Shown here piece after piece: positions 1-8,960 of a stretch of 64,000 nucleotides of DNA. The notes below the pieces were generated by a model. It had not been told where the DNA came from. It did not search any database and worked only from the letters and a program-made list of their open reading frames with translations. Each line of letters opens with the position of its first letter. The first letter of the stretch is position 1. Origin of the DNA: Bacteroidota bacterium (GTDB lineage: Bacteria > Bacteroidota > Bacteroidia > B-17B0 > Aurantibacillaceae); assembly GCA_029237825.1 (NCBI GenBank), contig JAQZBQ010000014.1:1-64000 (forward strand), read 5' to 3'. Position numbers and translations under genes: made by a program.

Positions 1-1
1 T

Positions 2-343
2 CGTGCTTATGTATCTAAAGGTACAGGAGTAATTACTATCAACAAAAGAGATTATAAAGAATACTTTAAAACTCCAACTTTACAGTACTACGTTTTACAA
101 TCATTAAACAACGCGAAAGCTGTTGGTGAATATGATGTTAAAGTTAACGTAAATGGTGGCGGAACAACCGGGCAAGCTCAGGCGGTGCGTTTAGCAATTG
201 CGAAAGCTCTTGTTGAAATCAACCCTGAATTGAAAAAAGAATTACGTGCAGAAGGTTTAGTTACACGTGACCCAAGAATGGTTGAACGTAAGAAATTTGG
301 TCAGAAAAAAGCACGTGCACGTTTCCAGTTCAGCAAGCGTTAA
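2..343 (+). CDS. rpsI: 30S ribosomal protein S9, 3' part
   Basis: The window opens inside this gene. The readable frame gives the last 113 residues and stops at TAA 341-343. S9 is a small-subunit protein whose C-terminal tail reaches the P-site tRNA. The basic tail KKFGQKKARARFQFSKR is the family hallmark and ends in the conserved K-R. The GGGTTGQAQAVRLAIAKAL segment is also typical of S9. rpsB follows after 29 bases, matching the rpsI-rpsB-tsf order common in Bacteroidota. Only the 5' end is missing, because of the window edge. Confidence 0.97.
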   Translation, partial: RAYVSKGTGVITINKRDYKEYFKTPTLQYYVLQSLNNAKAVGEYDVKVNVNGGGTTGQAQAVRLAIAKALVEINPELKKELRAEGLVTRDPRMVERKKFGQKKARARFQFSKR

Positions 344-372
344 TATTTATTTACAATACTATTATACAAAAC

Positions 373-1218
373 ATGTCAAATACATTCAACGAATTATTAG
401 AATCAGGTGCTCATTTTGGTCACTTAAAAAGAAAATGGAACCCTGCAATGGCTCCCTATATTTATGCTGAGAAAAACGGCATTCATATTATTGACTTAAA
501 CAAAACGGTTGCTAAAATCGATGAAGCAGCAGCCGCTTTAAGACAGATTGCTCGTTCAGGTAAGAAAATTTTGTTTGTTGCTACTAAAAAACAAGCTAAA
601 GATATCGTAGCTGAAAAAGTAAAAAATATTGGAATGCCATATGTTACTGAGCGTTGGCCAGGAGGTATGTTAACCAACTTCGCAACTATCCGTAAAGCAG
701 TTCGTAAAATGTCGCAAATCGACAAAATGGCTACCGATGGAACTTTTGATAATATTTCTAAGAAAGAGAAATTGCAAATTTCACGGGAGCGTGCTAAATT
801 GGAAATCAACTTAGGGTCTGTTGCTGACCTGACGCGTTTGCCGTCCGCTTTATTCATTGTTGATATCGCGAAGGAGCACATCGCTGTTGCAGAAGCAAAA
901 CGTTTAAACATTCCTACCTTTGCTATTGTTGACACAAATTCAAATCCGAACTTTGTGGACTATGCAATTCCTGCAAATGACGATGCTTCAACTTCTGTTG
1001 CTTACATCATTGAATTAATGTGCAAAGCAATTAATGAAGGTTTAGGTGAGCGCAAAATGGATAAAGAAGCTGTTGCTGCTGATGAAAAAGAAGGAAGAAA
1101 TTCTAAAGAAGAAGCGGAAGAATTAGCAGAAGGCTTAAAAGTTAAAGGTGCTAAATCTGATGATGAAGAAGGTGCTCGTAAACCAGCGGCCCGTAAAAGA
1201 ACTACAGCGAAAAAATAA
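373..1218 (+). CDS. rpsB: 30S ribosomal protein S2
   Basis: S2 binds the 30S head-body junction and is needed for S1 recruitment and initiation. The 281-residue product has the usual start (FNELLESGAHFGHLKRKWNP), the RWPGGMLTNF block near residue 95 and the IVDTNSNPNFVDYAIPAND block near residue 190. The last ~55 residues are a charged Lys/Ala/Glu-rich extension ending in RKRTTAKK, longer than in E. coli S2; such tails are common in this phylum. The gene lies 29 bases after rpsI and is closed by a hairpin before tsf, so tsf may be partly uncoupled from it. Confidence 0.97.
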   Translation: MSNTFNELLESGAHFGHLKRKWNPAMAPYIYAEKNGIHIIDLNKTVAKIDEAAAALRQIARSGKKILFVATKKQAKDIVAEKVKNIGMPYVTERWPGGMLTNFATIRKAVRKMSQIDKMATDGTFDNISKKEKLQISRERAKLEINLGSVADLTRLPSALFIVDIAKEHIAVAEAKRLNIPTFAIVDTNSNPNFVDYAIPANDDASTSVAYIIELMCKAINEGLGERKMDKEAVAADEKEGRNSKEEAEELAEGLKVKGAKSDDEEGARKPAARKRTTAKK

Positions 1219-1238
1219 TTTTTCACTATTATAATTTT

Positions 1239-1273
1239 AACGGCCGTTCCTTCAGTGGAAGGCCGTTTTTTTT
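1239..1273 (+). terminator. Hairpin and T-tract after rpsB
   Basis: The arms AACGGCC-TTCC and GGAA-GGCCGTT pair around a short loop and run into eight T residues. It lies between rpsB and tsf on the same strand, so it may act as a partial terminator or attenuator within the operon. Confidence 0.8.
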
Positions 1274-1311
1274 AAACTTAATAAAATACTAATACTTAAA
1301 ATTAAAACAAA

Positions 1312-2139
1312 ATGGCAATTACAGCTCAAGAAGTAAACAAATTACGCCAGCAAACCGGTGCCGGTATGATGGATTGTAAAAAAGCATTAGAAGAAAATAA
1401 CGGAGATTTCGAAAAAGCAGTAGATTTTTTACGTAAAAAAGGTGCAAAAGTAGCTGCTAACCGTAGCGACAGAGATGCAAAAGAGGGAGTAGTTTTAGCA
1501 AAAGTTTCAGCAGACGGTAAACGTGGAATTGTTATCAGCGTTAACTGTGAAACTGACTTCGTAGCTAAAAACGAAGACTTCATTAAATTTGCAGACTCAA
1601 TTGCTACTATCGCTCTGGATAAAAAAGCTGAAAACATAGACGCTATTAAGGCTGCACCATATAACAACGACATTACTGTTGCTGATAAATTCATGGAACA
1701 AGTTGGTAAAATAGGAGAGAAAATTGATATCGGTTATTATGAAGTTATTACTGCTGAAAAAGTAGTAGGTTACATTCACCCGGGTAACCGTGTATCTGTT
1801 GTTGTTGGGTTCAACCAGGCTTCAGTATCTGACGAGGTTGGTCGTAATGTAGCGATGCAGGCAGCTGCTATGGCGCCAGTAGCATTGGATAAAGAAGGTG
1901 TAACACAGGATATGTTAGACCGCGAATTGGAAATTGCGCGTGAACAAATCCGCGCTGAAGGTAAACCTGAAGATATGGTTGAAAAAATAGCTCAGGGGAA
2001 AATTGGTAAGTTTTACAAAGAATCTACTTTATTAAATCAGGAGTACATTAAGGATAACAAATTAAACGTTGCTCAATACTTGCAAAGCGTTGACAAAGGC
2101 TTAACGGCGACAGCGTTTAAACGCTTTTCCTTATCTTAA
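1312..2139 (+). CDS. tsf: Elongation factor Ts
   Basis: EF-Ts is the guanine nucleotide exchange factor that recycles EF-Tu-GDP. The 275-residue product starts with the N-terminal UBA-like module (VNKLRQQTGAGMMDCKKALE), followed by the DxxKAVDFLRKKG helix that contacts EF-Tu. The core dimerisation part carries ISVNCETDFVAKNEDF, and the second core half carries HPGNRVSVVVGFN. Length is normal for the family. It sits downstream of rpsB as in most bacteria and is followed by a strong terminator. Confidence 0.97.
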   Translation: MAITAQEVNKLRQQTGAGMMDCKKALEENNGDFEKAVDFLRKKGAKVAANRSDRDAKEGVVLAKVSADGKRGIVISVNCETDFVAKNEDFIKFADSIATIALDKKAENIDAIKAAPYNNDITVADKFMEQVGKIGEKIDIGYYEVITAEKVVGYIHPGNRVSVVVGFNQASVSDEVGRNVAMQAAAMAPVALDKEGVTQDMLDRELEIAREQIRAEGKPEDMVEKIAQGKIGKFYKESTLLNQEYIKDNKLNVAQYLQSVDKGLTATAFKRFSLS

Positions 2140-2146
2140 TTATATT

Positions 2147-2178
2147 AAATCCCGATTAAATAATCGGGATTTTTTTTG
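2147..2178 (+). terminator. Terminator after tsf
   Basis: A perfect stem AAATCCCGATTA / TAATCGGGATT with a very short AA loop runs into a T8 tract just after the tsf stop codon. This is a canonical intrinsic terminator. Confidence 0.9.
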
Positions 2179-2205
2179 TTCTATTTTAAAAACATTTAAA
2201 ACAAA

Positions 2206-2247
2206 TCCCTTTGTGCACTCTGCCTCTGCTTTGCGCCTCTGCGGTTA
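2206..2247 (+). repeat. CTCTGC/TTTGCG-type low-complexity intergenic repeat
   Basis: Just before pyrH the sequence is built from short repeated words: CTTTGTGC, CTCTGCC, TCTGC, TTTGCG, CCTCTGCGG, ending GGTTAAAA. It is more GC-rich than the flanks and looks like 6-9 bp units in tandem. From memory, similar CTTTGCG/CTCTGCG strings occur dispersed in intergenic DNA of Bacteroidota and other phyla. This is the only copy I find in the window. Its function is unknown; it could be part of the pyrH leader. Confidence 0.55.
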
Positions 2248-2257
2248 AAACATAACT

Positions 2258-2965
2258 ATGAAATACAAACGGATCCTTCTGAAATTATCGGGCGAGGCAT
2301 TAATGGGAAATAAAGGCTTTGGTATTGATCAGCAACGACTGATGGAGTATGCGGCTGAAATAAAAAACGCTTACGATGCAGGTTGCCAGGTTGCCATAGT
2401 AATTGGTGGCGGAAATATTTTCAGGGGAATACAGGCAGAAAAAGGTGGAATGGACCGTGTTCACGGCGATTATATGGGAATGCTTGCGACCGTTATTAAC
2501 TCGATGGCCATTCAATCGTCTTTGGAAGGTTTGGGCGTTCAAACACGGTTACAAAGTGCCATTAAAATGGAACAAATTTGTGAACCATTTATTCGTCGAA
2601 AAGCGGTTCGTCATCTTGAAAAAGGCCGCGTGGTTATTTTTGGTGCCGGTACCGGAAACCCTTATTTTACAACCGATTCAGCAGCCGCTTTACGAGCAAT
2701 TGAAATTGAAGCAAATGTAATTTTAAAAGGTACACGTGTAGATGGCATTTATACCGCTGATCCTGAAAAAGATTCTTCCGCAACCAAATACGACAAAATC
2801 ACATTTGATGAATGTTATAGTAAAGGGCTTGAGGTTATGGACTTGACCGCATTTACTCTTTGCAAAGAAAATAACCTTCCAATAATTGTTTTTGATATGA
2901 ATAAAAAAGGAAACCTGCAAAACCTACTTAAGGGTGAAAAGGTAGGTACCATCGTAGAATCCTAA
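2258..2965 (+). CDS. pyrH: UMP kinase
   Basis: Phosphorylates UMP to UDP in pyrimidine nucleotide synthesis; a cytosolic hexameric enzyme of the amino acid kinase fold. The 235-residue product has the N-terminal [13 protein letters not shown], the glycine-rich [10 protein letters not shown], the acidic [17 protein letters not shown] nucleotide site and [14 protein letters not shown]. These are diagnostic for bacterial PyrH. The usual neighbour frr is not downstream here; instead a convergent unrelated gene follows the terminator. Confidence 0.97.
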   Translation: MKYKRILLKLSGEALMGNKGFGIDQQRLMEYAAEIKNAYDAGCQVAIVIGGGNIFRGIQAEKGGMDRVHGDYMGMLATVINSMAIQSSLEGLGVQTRLQSAIKMEQICEPFIRRKAVRHLEKGRVVIFGAGTGNPYFTTDSAAALRAIEIEANVILKGTRVDGIYTADPEKDSSATKYDKITFDECYSKGLEVMDLTAFTLCKENNLPIIVFDMNKKGNLQNLLKGEKVGTIVES

Positions 2966-2983
2966 CAAATTATTATTGCCGGG

Positions 2984-3015
2984 AGCCTGTAAACCAATAG
3001 TTTTACAGGCTTTTT
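2984..3015 (+). terminator. Terminator after pyrH
   Basis: The stem AGCCTGTAAA / TTTTACAGGCT with a seven-base loop is followed by TTTTT. It separates pyrH from the convergent phosphatase gene. Confidence 0.88.
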
Positions 3016-3020
3016 CATTT

Positions 3021-6000
3021 CTAACTAATTCGTATTCCAATGAGCAAGACGTCATCAACCTGTTCCATTCCAGTTTTCCATGAATCAAACTCTTTTTGAA
3101 GCCGCACCTTTTGATCAGTCATGTTCAGATTACTGATGCTCACCAAAAGTTCCTTCAATTGCTTGTACATGAATTTTTTTCCTTTTGGCCCTCCAAATTG
3201 GTCGGGCATACCATCAGTAAGGGTATAGATCATATCGCCACTTATCAATGAGAAATCATGCTGCTGAAATGGAAGGCTATCGCGGTCATGTTTACCAACT
3301 GGCATTTTATCTGCTTTTAATTCAATAATTAACCCGTTGCGCACTACCCAAATTGGGTTATTTGCCGCACTATAACTAAATACTCCGTCTTTTAAATTAA
3401 AGCATATTAAGCTGCAATCCATCCCATCCTTCCCTCCTGCTTCACTCCCGTCATTAGCCAGGTGCTTAATGATCTTTGCCCGTGTATAATTTAAAATATC
3501 TCCCGGATATTGTAGTTTTTGCCCTTCAATTGCTTCGTTTAAGCATGAAATGTTTAGCATACTCATAATAGCTCCAGGAACGCCATGACCGGTACTATCT
3601 GCAGTTACTAATGCAAATTGACCACTCTCCATCTCTGCACCCCAATAAAAATCTCCACTGACTATATCTTTGGGCTGAAAAAAAACAAAATATTCTTTCA
3701 GGTTTTTGTTTAAGAGTTGATCGCTGGCAAGTAGCGAACGCTGAATGCGCTGCGCATAATTGATACTATCAACGATCTCCTTATTCTTATGTTCCAATTC
3801 ATGCTTCTGGTCGACAATTGTTTTTGTACGTAAGGCAATTGTATTCTCTAAATTAATATTCTTTTCTTTTAACCTTCGCGTGTATAAGTTTACGAAAATC
3901 AGTATGGCACTAATCAATAGCAATATATAAATGATGTATGCTAATGTAGTTCTGTACCATGGAGGAAGAATGGTAAAGGAAAAGCGTACTTCATCCGATT
4001 CCATTCCCAAAATATTTTTTGCCTTTAAATGAAAGGTATAATGTCCTTCATTAATTTTGGGGATCTCTATTACTTTTCTTTCTGCCCATTCACTAAATCC
4101 CTCATCTGCTCCTTCAATATAATAAGCGAATTTTATGAGGTCGGGTCCAAAATAAGTACTTGCAGCCGGATACACATACAACTGATTGTTTTTAAAAGGA
4201 ATTTTCTCCGACTCAAATGTAAACTCGCCCGAATAATTTTCTAATAAGCTGCTGTCCTTGGATGTACCAAAATATGCTTTTGAAATAATGGTTTTGAATG
4301 TAGAAGGTTTCAGGGCTTGCTTAAGATTAAAACAAAATAACCCCTGATTGGTTCCAATATAAACTTTGTTGTTGGAATAAAAGAAATGCTTGGCATTAGC
4401 ACCTTGTATACGATTTAAAAACGACGTTGAAATTTTAAATTTTCCGTTTTCGTTGGCAATACTTACAATTTCTTCTGTGCTTTCTTTGTTTTTATCTTCA
4501 TGGGTAGCCTGAAACCAAATTTCATTTTCGATCTGAGCTGCAGCCGAAACCAATACTTTTGTCGGGAAAAGATTCATCTCTTTAGCAGGAACAACCGCCT
4601 TGGGAGCAGACGGATTCCACTTAAAAAAGCCTGCATCAGTTGCGAAAAATAATTTGCCATTATAATTAAGCAGGTGATTTTCATTCAGGCTTGGCAATCC
4701 ATCCTTTGTTGTTAAGTGTACTATCTTTCCACTTGTTGTAACGATAAACACACCGTTGTTAGACGTGGCTGCGGCGATGTTGCCATTGTTGTCGCTGGCG
4801 ATATATCTTACCGCGCCGATATCTTCCTTACGGATTCTTATTTCAAACTTATCTCCATTGAGTTTTCCTATATAAAAGTGATTGTCGGTACCAACACACA
4901 AATCTCCATTAATACTATCATAAAAAACAGAATATATAAATTCATCCAGCACAGATTTATAGGTTGAGCCATTATAAACAAACAATCCATCTTCTGATGC
5001 AATGAACATTTTTTTGTTAGAAACAGATAACGAAAAGCAACCTGCTTCTATGGGTGTTACTTCGAATTTAGAAGTCTTTTCATTTAATTTTAAAAGTCCT
5101 TTATCGGTCGCTGCAAACGTTTGTCCATTAAATAACATCACATTTTCTACAATCCCCTTAATTCCGTCTGCTTTCTTCCAGAAAGTTATCGGTGTATTCG
5201 TTTCATTAAAACTAATTCCAAAATTTAAGGAAAGCCATAAATTATTATTTGCATCCTTATAAATGTTCTTTACCGCATCGTCCTGCAGTCCGTTATCGGA
5301 ATTTAATCTTGAAATAATTTTAAACGTACGATCTGTTATGATCATCCCTCCTTTAAGGCTACCGAAGGCGTACCGATTATCCCCGATACTGGCCCCGCAG
5401 TACAATTCCTTCTCATTAAGCCAGGAATCAATTCCGGAAGTTCGTCTGACAAAAACAGATTTGGAAGGATTTTTATCATTATAGTATAACAAATAAATAC
5501 CATCATGCCTGGTTGCCACTATGTAGGTATTACCTTCTAATGGAATAATGGCATACACTTTTTTATTTTCAAAAACTTCCGAACCTTTAACGAAATGTAG
5601 CTCGCCGTTTTCAAAAACTTTGAATCCTTTTTCAGTTTCCCTTATAAAAAGGTGTTGGCCCACTTTGAAAAACGTATGGAAAAAAGGACCTTCGGGTGTA
5701 AACGATTTTACCTCCTTTTGATTATACCAGAACAATTTTTCATTACTTCCAAAAAACACATCGGTTCCAATGCAATGGGTGGCCCAGGTAGAACTGAATT
5801 CTTTGTCCTTGGCTGAAAGCTGCTGCGAAAGTGAAATGTATTTCAATGATCCGCGCAGATCAGCTTTAAGGTAGCCGAACTCGTTATCGCCTCCCACATA
5901 AATTTTATCTTTTTCATCTTTATCTAACGAAAATGCACTGGCATTATCAGTTAAAAAAATGTTTTTCCAAAATCGCCCATTATAAACAATTACTCCAGTG

Positions 6001-6230
6001 AGGTTGGCAAAGTACAATTTTCCAACAGTGTCCTGTACAGCATCCCAATTTTGGTCACTTCCACGATATACCGCAGGGGTAAAATTATTGGTATAGCCAT
6101 TTCCCTCCTGCGCATTTAATGAAACAGTGATGAAATAAAAGAAAATTAAGAGTATTAAATACGATCGGGAAGCCCCTGTCACAATTACGTTCACAAGAAG
6201 TAAATATAAACTTAAAAAACGGAAAAGCAT
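3021..6230 (-). CDS. Two-component-type beta-propeller sensor with SpoIIE/PP2C phosphatase output
   Basis: A 1069-residue membrane-anchored signalling protein. Hydrophobic residues ~22-40 ending near SLNAQ look like a signal peptide. Residues ~45-690 are repeats with short Trp/Tyr-Gly motifs, including NNLWLSLNFGISFNE and KLFFATDAGFFKWN, as in the seven-bladed propellers of Bacteroidetes hybrid sensors. A Y_Y_Y-like domain follows (~695-755, FAYYIEGADEGFSEW). Then come one transmembrane helix (~763-785), a coiled coil (~785-825) and a SpoIIE-type PP2C serine phosphatase (~840-1069) with GDFYWG, ADSTGHGVPGAIMSM and TLTDGMPDQFGG. The inferred role is to sense an outer ligand and dephosphorylate a cytosolic target such as an anti-sigma antagonist. 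No such partner gene is adjacent. A later start inside the first 20 codons is possible. Confidence 0.85.
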   Translation of the reverse strand: MLFRFLSLYLLLVNVIVTGASRSYLILLIFFYFITVSLNAQEGNGYTNNFTPAVYRGSDQNWDAVQDTVGKLYFANLTGVIVYNGRFWKNIFLTDNASAFSLDKDEKDKIYVGGDNEFGYLKADLRGSLKYISLSQQLSAKDKEFSSTWATHCIGTDVFFGSNEKLFWYNQKEVKSFTPEGPFFHTFFKVGQHLFIRETEKGFKVFENGELHFVKGSEVFENKKVYAIIPLEGNTYIVATRHDGIYLLYYNDKNPSKSVFVRRTSGIDSWLNEKELYCGASIGDNRYAFGSLKGGMIITDRTFKIISRLNSDNGLQDDAVKNIYKDANNNLWLSLNFGISFNETNTPITFWKKADGIKGIVENVMLFNGQTFAATDKGLLKLNEKTSKFEVTPIEAGCFSLSVSNKKMFIASEDGLFVYNGSTYKSVLDEFIYSVFYDSINGDLCVGTDNHFYIGKLNGDKFEIRIRKEDIGAVRYIASDNNGNIAAATSNNGVFIVTTSGKIVHLTTKDGLPSLNENHLLNYNGKLFFATDAGFFKWNPSAPKAVVPAKEMNLFPTKVLVSAAAQIENEIWFQATHEDKNKESTEEIVSIANENGKFKISTSFLNRIQGANAKHFFYSNNKVYIGTNQGLFCFNLKQALKPSTFKTIISKAYFGTSKDSSLLENYSGEFTFESEKIPFKNNQLYVYPAASTYFGPDLIKFAYYIEGADEGFSEWAERKVIEIPKINEGHYTFHLKAKNILGMESDEVRFSFTILPPWYRTTLAYIIYILLLISAILIFVNLYTRRLKEKNINLENTIALRTKTIVDQKHELEHKNKEIVDSINYAQRIQRSLLASDQLLNKNLKEYFVFFQPKDIVSGDFYWGAEMESGQFALVTADSTGHGVPGAIMSMLNISCLNEAIEGQKLQYPGDILNYTRAKIIKHLANDGSEAGGKDGMDCSLICFNLKDGVFSYSAANNPIWVVRNGLIIELKADKMPVGKHDRDSLPFQQHDFSLISGDMIYTLTDGMPDQFGGPKGKKFMYKQLKELLVSISNLNMTDQKVRLQKEFDSWKTGMEQVDDVLLIGIRIS

Positions 6231-6337
6231 ATTCTAACGTTCGACGAACTTAAAAAATTCCTGTTTCAATTTACTTTTTAACATGACTACTTACACAACG
6301 AGCCGAAAAAATCCTATTTTTGATAAAAAAATCATAC

Positions 6338-8824
6338 ATGAAAAAATTTCTATTTACTTTTCTGGTAGCACTATCGCTCACAAATATGTTCGGGCAATCC
6401 ATTCCAAACGGTGGTTTCGAAAACTGGAACACTGTTTCCTACGAAAACCCCACAGGCTACCAAACTTCTAATTTGCAGGAAAATAACGGTGTTATCGGGC
6501 CTGTAAGCGCTGTTAAAACAAACGATGCCTTCCACGGCAACTTCGCAATCCGTTTAACTACCTCTTTGTCTGGACTTGATACCGCCTTTGCCTATTTTTG
6601 TAATGGTGATCCGGGCAAAAACCCTCCTATAGGAGGCATACCCTATAACCAGGCTCCGACAGGAATCCGACTTCACTATAAAAGTGATATTAAAACTAAT
6701 GATTCTGCTTTAATTTTGGTGATGTTTAAAAAGAATGGTGCATTAGTAAACCAGTATATGTTCACCATTAAACAATCAAAATCCTCTTATACGCTCTTCC
6801 AGAAGAACTTTACACCAGCGTTATCAACTACACCTGACACGGTAATTTTTGCGGCTGCATCCAGTTTCCCATTTGGCGCTAACAGAGGCGTACCTGGCAA
6901 CATGATTCAGCTGGACAGTATCCGGTTTACTGGCGTTAGTGTACAGCCTTCTCCATTAAATGGTGATTTCGAATCCTGGCAATCGCTAACAAACTCTCAA
7001 ATAATCGGGTGGAATATCAGTGGTAATAATGAAGGAAATATATACCGTACTACTGACGCTTACAGTGGCTCGTACGCTCTGGAACTTCAAACCCAACCTC
7101 CTTCATTTGGGGGAGGCGGACTTCACGCTGCACAGGCAATAACAGGAAAATGGACACATAATGGCCCTCCTGTTGGCGGATTACCCTATTCCAATATGAT
7201 TGATACATTGGTTTTATATTATAAATACCTTCCGGCAGATCCAATCGATTCTGCTGCAGTGTCACTGATGTTTACAAAAAATGGCAGTTTCGTATTTGGT
7301 ATGCAAAAACGACTGAAAGTGTCTGGTGGATATACCATGTTTCAATATCCGATCAGTATTCCAGGCTCTGTCACACCAGATACGCTTATGATTAGTCTGG
7401 CATCATCTTCTTACTCCTCCTATCCTATTCCGGCATCCTTTATTGGGTCCGATTTAAAAGTGGATAACCTGTATTTGAAATCTCAAAAAATGCCTGTCGC
7501 AAATTTTAACCTGCCTTCTTCAGGATGTATAGGCCAGCCTGTTCAATTAACAGATAATTCGGCAAATATGGTTAGTGGCTGGAACTGGATTATGCCGGGC
7601 GGAAGTCCTTCCAGTTCTATTCAACAAAACCCACAGGTAACGTATTCAACTATTGGCACAAAAACCATTACACTTTACGCAACTAACGTTATTGGAACAA
7701 CAAACACCAGTGCCGCATATACCAGGACGATTGGAATTTACTCAATACCATCTGTAAACGCGACTTCTGCAACGATATGTGGCGGCTCAACTGCTACGTT
7801 ATCAGCAAGCGGCGCAACCACTTATTCGTGGAGTTCTGGTCAATCAACAGGAACCATAACGGTTACGCCGACTATTTCTGCAAATTACACCGTTACCGGA
7901 ACAACAAACGGCTGCTCTAATACAGCAGTGTCTTCGGTCCTAATTCCCGCCACTACTATTCCTGAAATTTGCATGGTATCATTGGATTCAGTGTTTGCAA
8001 ATAATATTGTTTATTGGGATAAAACAGTAAATGCTAAAATTGACAGTTTCATTATTTACCGGGAAGTAAGCACAAACACCTACAAACGGATTGGCGCACA
8101 GCATTATAACAAATTCAGTCGTTTTATTGACACTGTAAGAAGTGTTGGGCCAGCAAATGGCGACCCTAATATTACTTCTTACCGATACAAACTTCAATTA
8201 CGTGATAGTTGTGGAAACTACAGTGCGATGAGCCCTTATCACAATAATTTTTATTTCACCACGGTATCTAACGGAAGCTTTATTTGGAATTCGTATGAAA
8301 TTGAAGGTCAACCTGCCACACCGGTAAGCACATGCGATTTACTGAGGGATAATTTAGGAAATAACACATGGATGGTTGTTGGTAGCTGCGCCGGTACTCA
8401 GAACAATTTGAATGATCCGGCTTTTGCCTCTTTTCCTAACGCGTTATGGAGAATTGATGGCCTGGGATTCACATGCAACCCGACATACAAAGGTATTCAG
8501 GCCATTAGCAAATCCAAATCAAATGTAAAAAACAATTTTAATGTAGGAGGTTTACCTACCGGCCTTGATAACAATCTATTAAACGCAACTATTAACCTGG
8601 GACCAAATCCGGCATCTTCAGAATTAACGGTATCTTTTGGGCATGACCTTAAAGCTGAAACCAAACTTGTTATAATAGATGTTGTTGGTAAAGAACTTTC
8701 AAGCCATAGAATTAACCAGGGTTCAACTTGTGTACTTCCTGTGAACGATTTATCAAATGGCGTGTATTTTGTAAGAATTGAACAAGGAAAGCATATAGTT
8801 GTAAGAAAATTTGTAAAAAGCTAA
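6338..8824 (+). CDS. Secreted multidomain protein with PKD domain and type IX sorting domain
   Basis: I chose the ATG at 6338, which begins a clean signal peptide (MKKFLFTFLVALSLTNMFGQ); a TTG six codons upstream is less likely. The 828-residue product has two similar N-terminal modules. Each starts with a G-FE-W signature (PNGGFENW and PLNGDFESW) and contains VGGLPY or IGGIPYNQ, suggesting duplicated carbohydrate-binding-like beta-sandwiches. A PKD-like domain follows (TDNSANMVSGWNWIMPGG). Next is an Ig-like SprB-type repeat (ATICGGSTATLSASGATTY), then an FN3-like stretch. The last ~75 residues (NPASSELTVSF ... GVYFVRI ... VVRKFVKS) are a type A T9SS C-terminal domain. It is predicted to be exported by T9SS to the cell surface or medium; the ligand is unknown. 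Confidence 0.85.
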   Translation: MKKFLFTFLVALSLTNMFGQSIPNGGFENWNTVSYENPTGYQTSNLQENNGVIGPVSAVKTNDAFHGNFAIRLTTSLSGLDTAFAYFCNGDPGKNPPIGGIPYNQAPTGIRLHYKSDIKTNDSALILVMFKKNGALVNQYMFTIKQSKSSYTLFQKNFTPALSTTPDTVIFAAASSFPFGANRGVPGNMIQLDSIRFTGVSVQPSPLNGDFESWQSLTNSQIIGWNISGNNEGNIYRTTDAYSGSYALELQTQPPSFGGGGLHAAQAITGKWTHNGPPVGGLPYSNMIDTLVLYYKYLPADPIDSAAVSLMFTKNGSFVFGMQKRLKVSGGYTMFQYPISIPGSVTPDTLMISLASSSYSSYPIPASFIGSDLKVDNLYLKSQKMPVANFNLPSSGCIGQPVQLTDNSANMVSGWNWIMPGGSPSSSIQQNPQVTYSTIGTKTITLYATNVIGTTNTSAAYTRTIGIYSIPSVNATSATICGGSTATLSASGATTYSWSSGQSTGTITVTPTISANYTVTGTTNGCSNTAVSSVLIPATTIPEICMVSLDSVFANNIVYWDKTVNAKIDSFIIYREVSTNTYKRIGAQHYNKFSRFIDTVRSVGPANGDPNITSYRYKLQLRDSCGNYSAMSPYHNNFYFTTVSNGSFIWNSYEIEGQPATPVSTCDLLRDNLGNNTWMVVGSCAGTQNNLNDPAFASFPNALWRIDGLGFTCNPTYKGIQAISKSKSNVKNNFNVGGLPTGLDNNLLNATINLGPNPASSELTVSFGHDLKAETKLVIIDVVGKELSSHRINQGSTCVLPVNDLSNGVYFVRIEQGKHIVVRKFVKS

Positions 8825-8848
8825 TCAAAAGACAACTTAGTTTTTGGA

Positions 8849-8876
8849 GCCTCAGTTAATTAACTGGGGCTTTTTT
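8849..8876 (+). terminator. Terminator after the T9SS protein gene
   Basis: The stem GCCTCAGTTA / TAACTGGGGC (one G-T pair) with a two-base loop is followed by six T residues, 24 bases after the stop codon. Confidence 0.88.
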
Positions 8877-8960
8877 CATGACCATTTTAATTCATAACAG
8901 GCCTCCTCACTCTTATAATTATTGTTATTTTTGAATTGTCTAATCACCAATTCTAAACTT

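Noticed and set aside
483-935. 150-codon minus-strand frame inside rpsB
   Set aside because: Antisense to a ribosomal protein gene with full family identity.
2966-3020. Expected frr gene downstream of pyrH
   Set aside because: Only a terminator and a convergent gene follow. frr is simply elsewhere; gene order varies in this phylum, so I do not count it as a finding.
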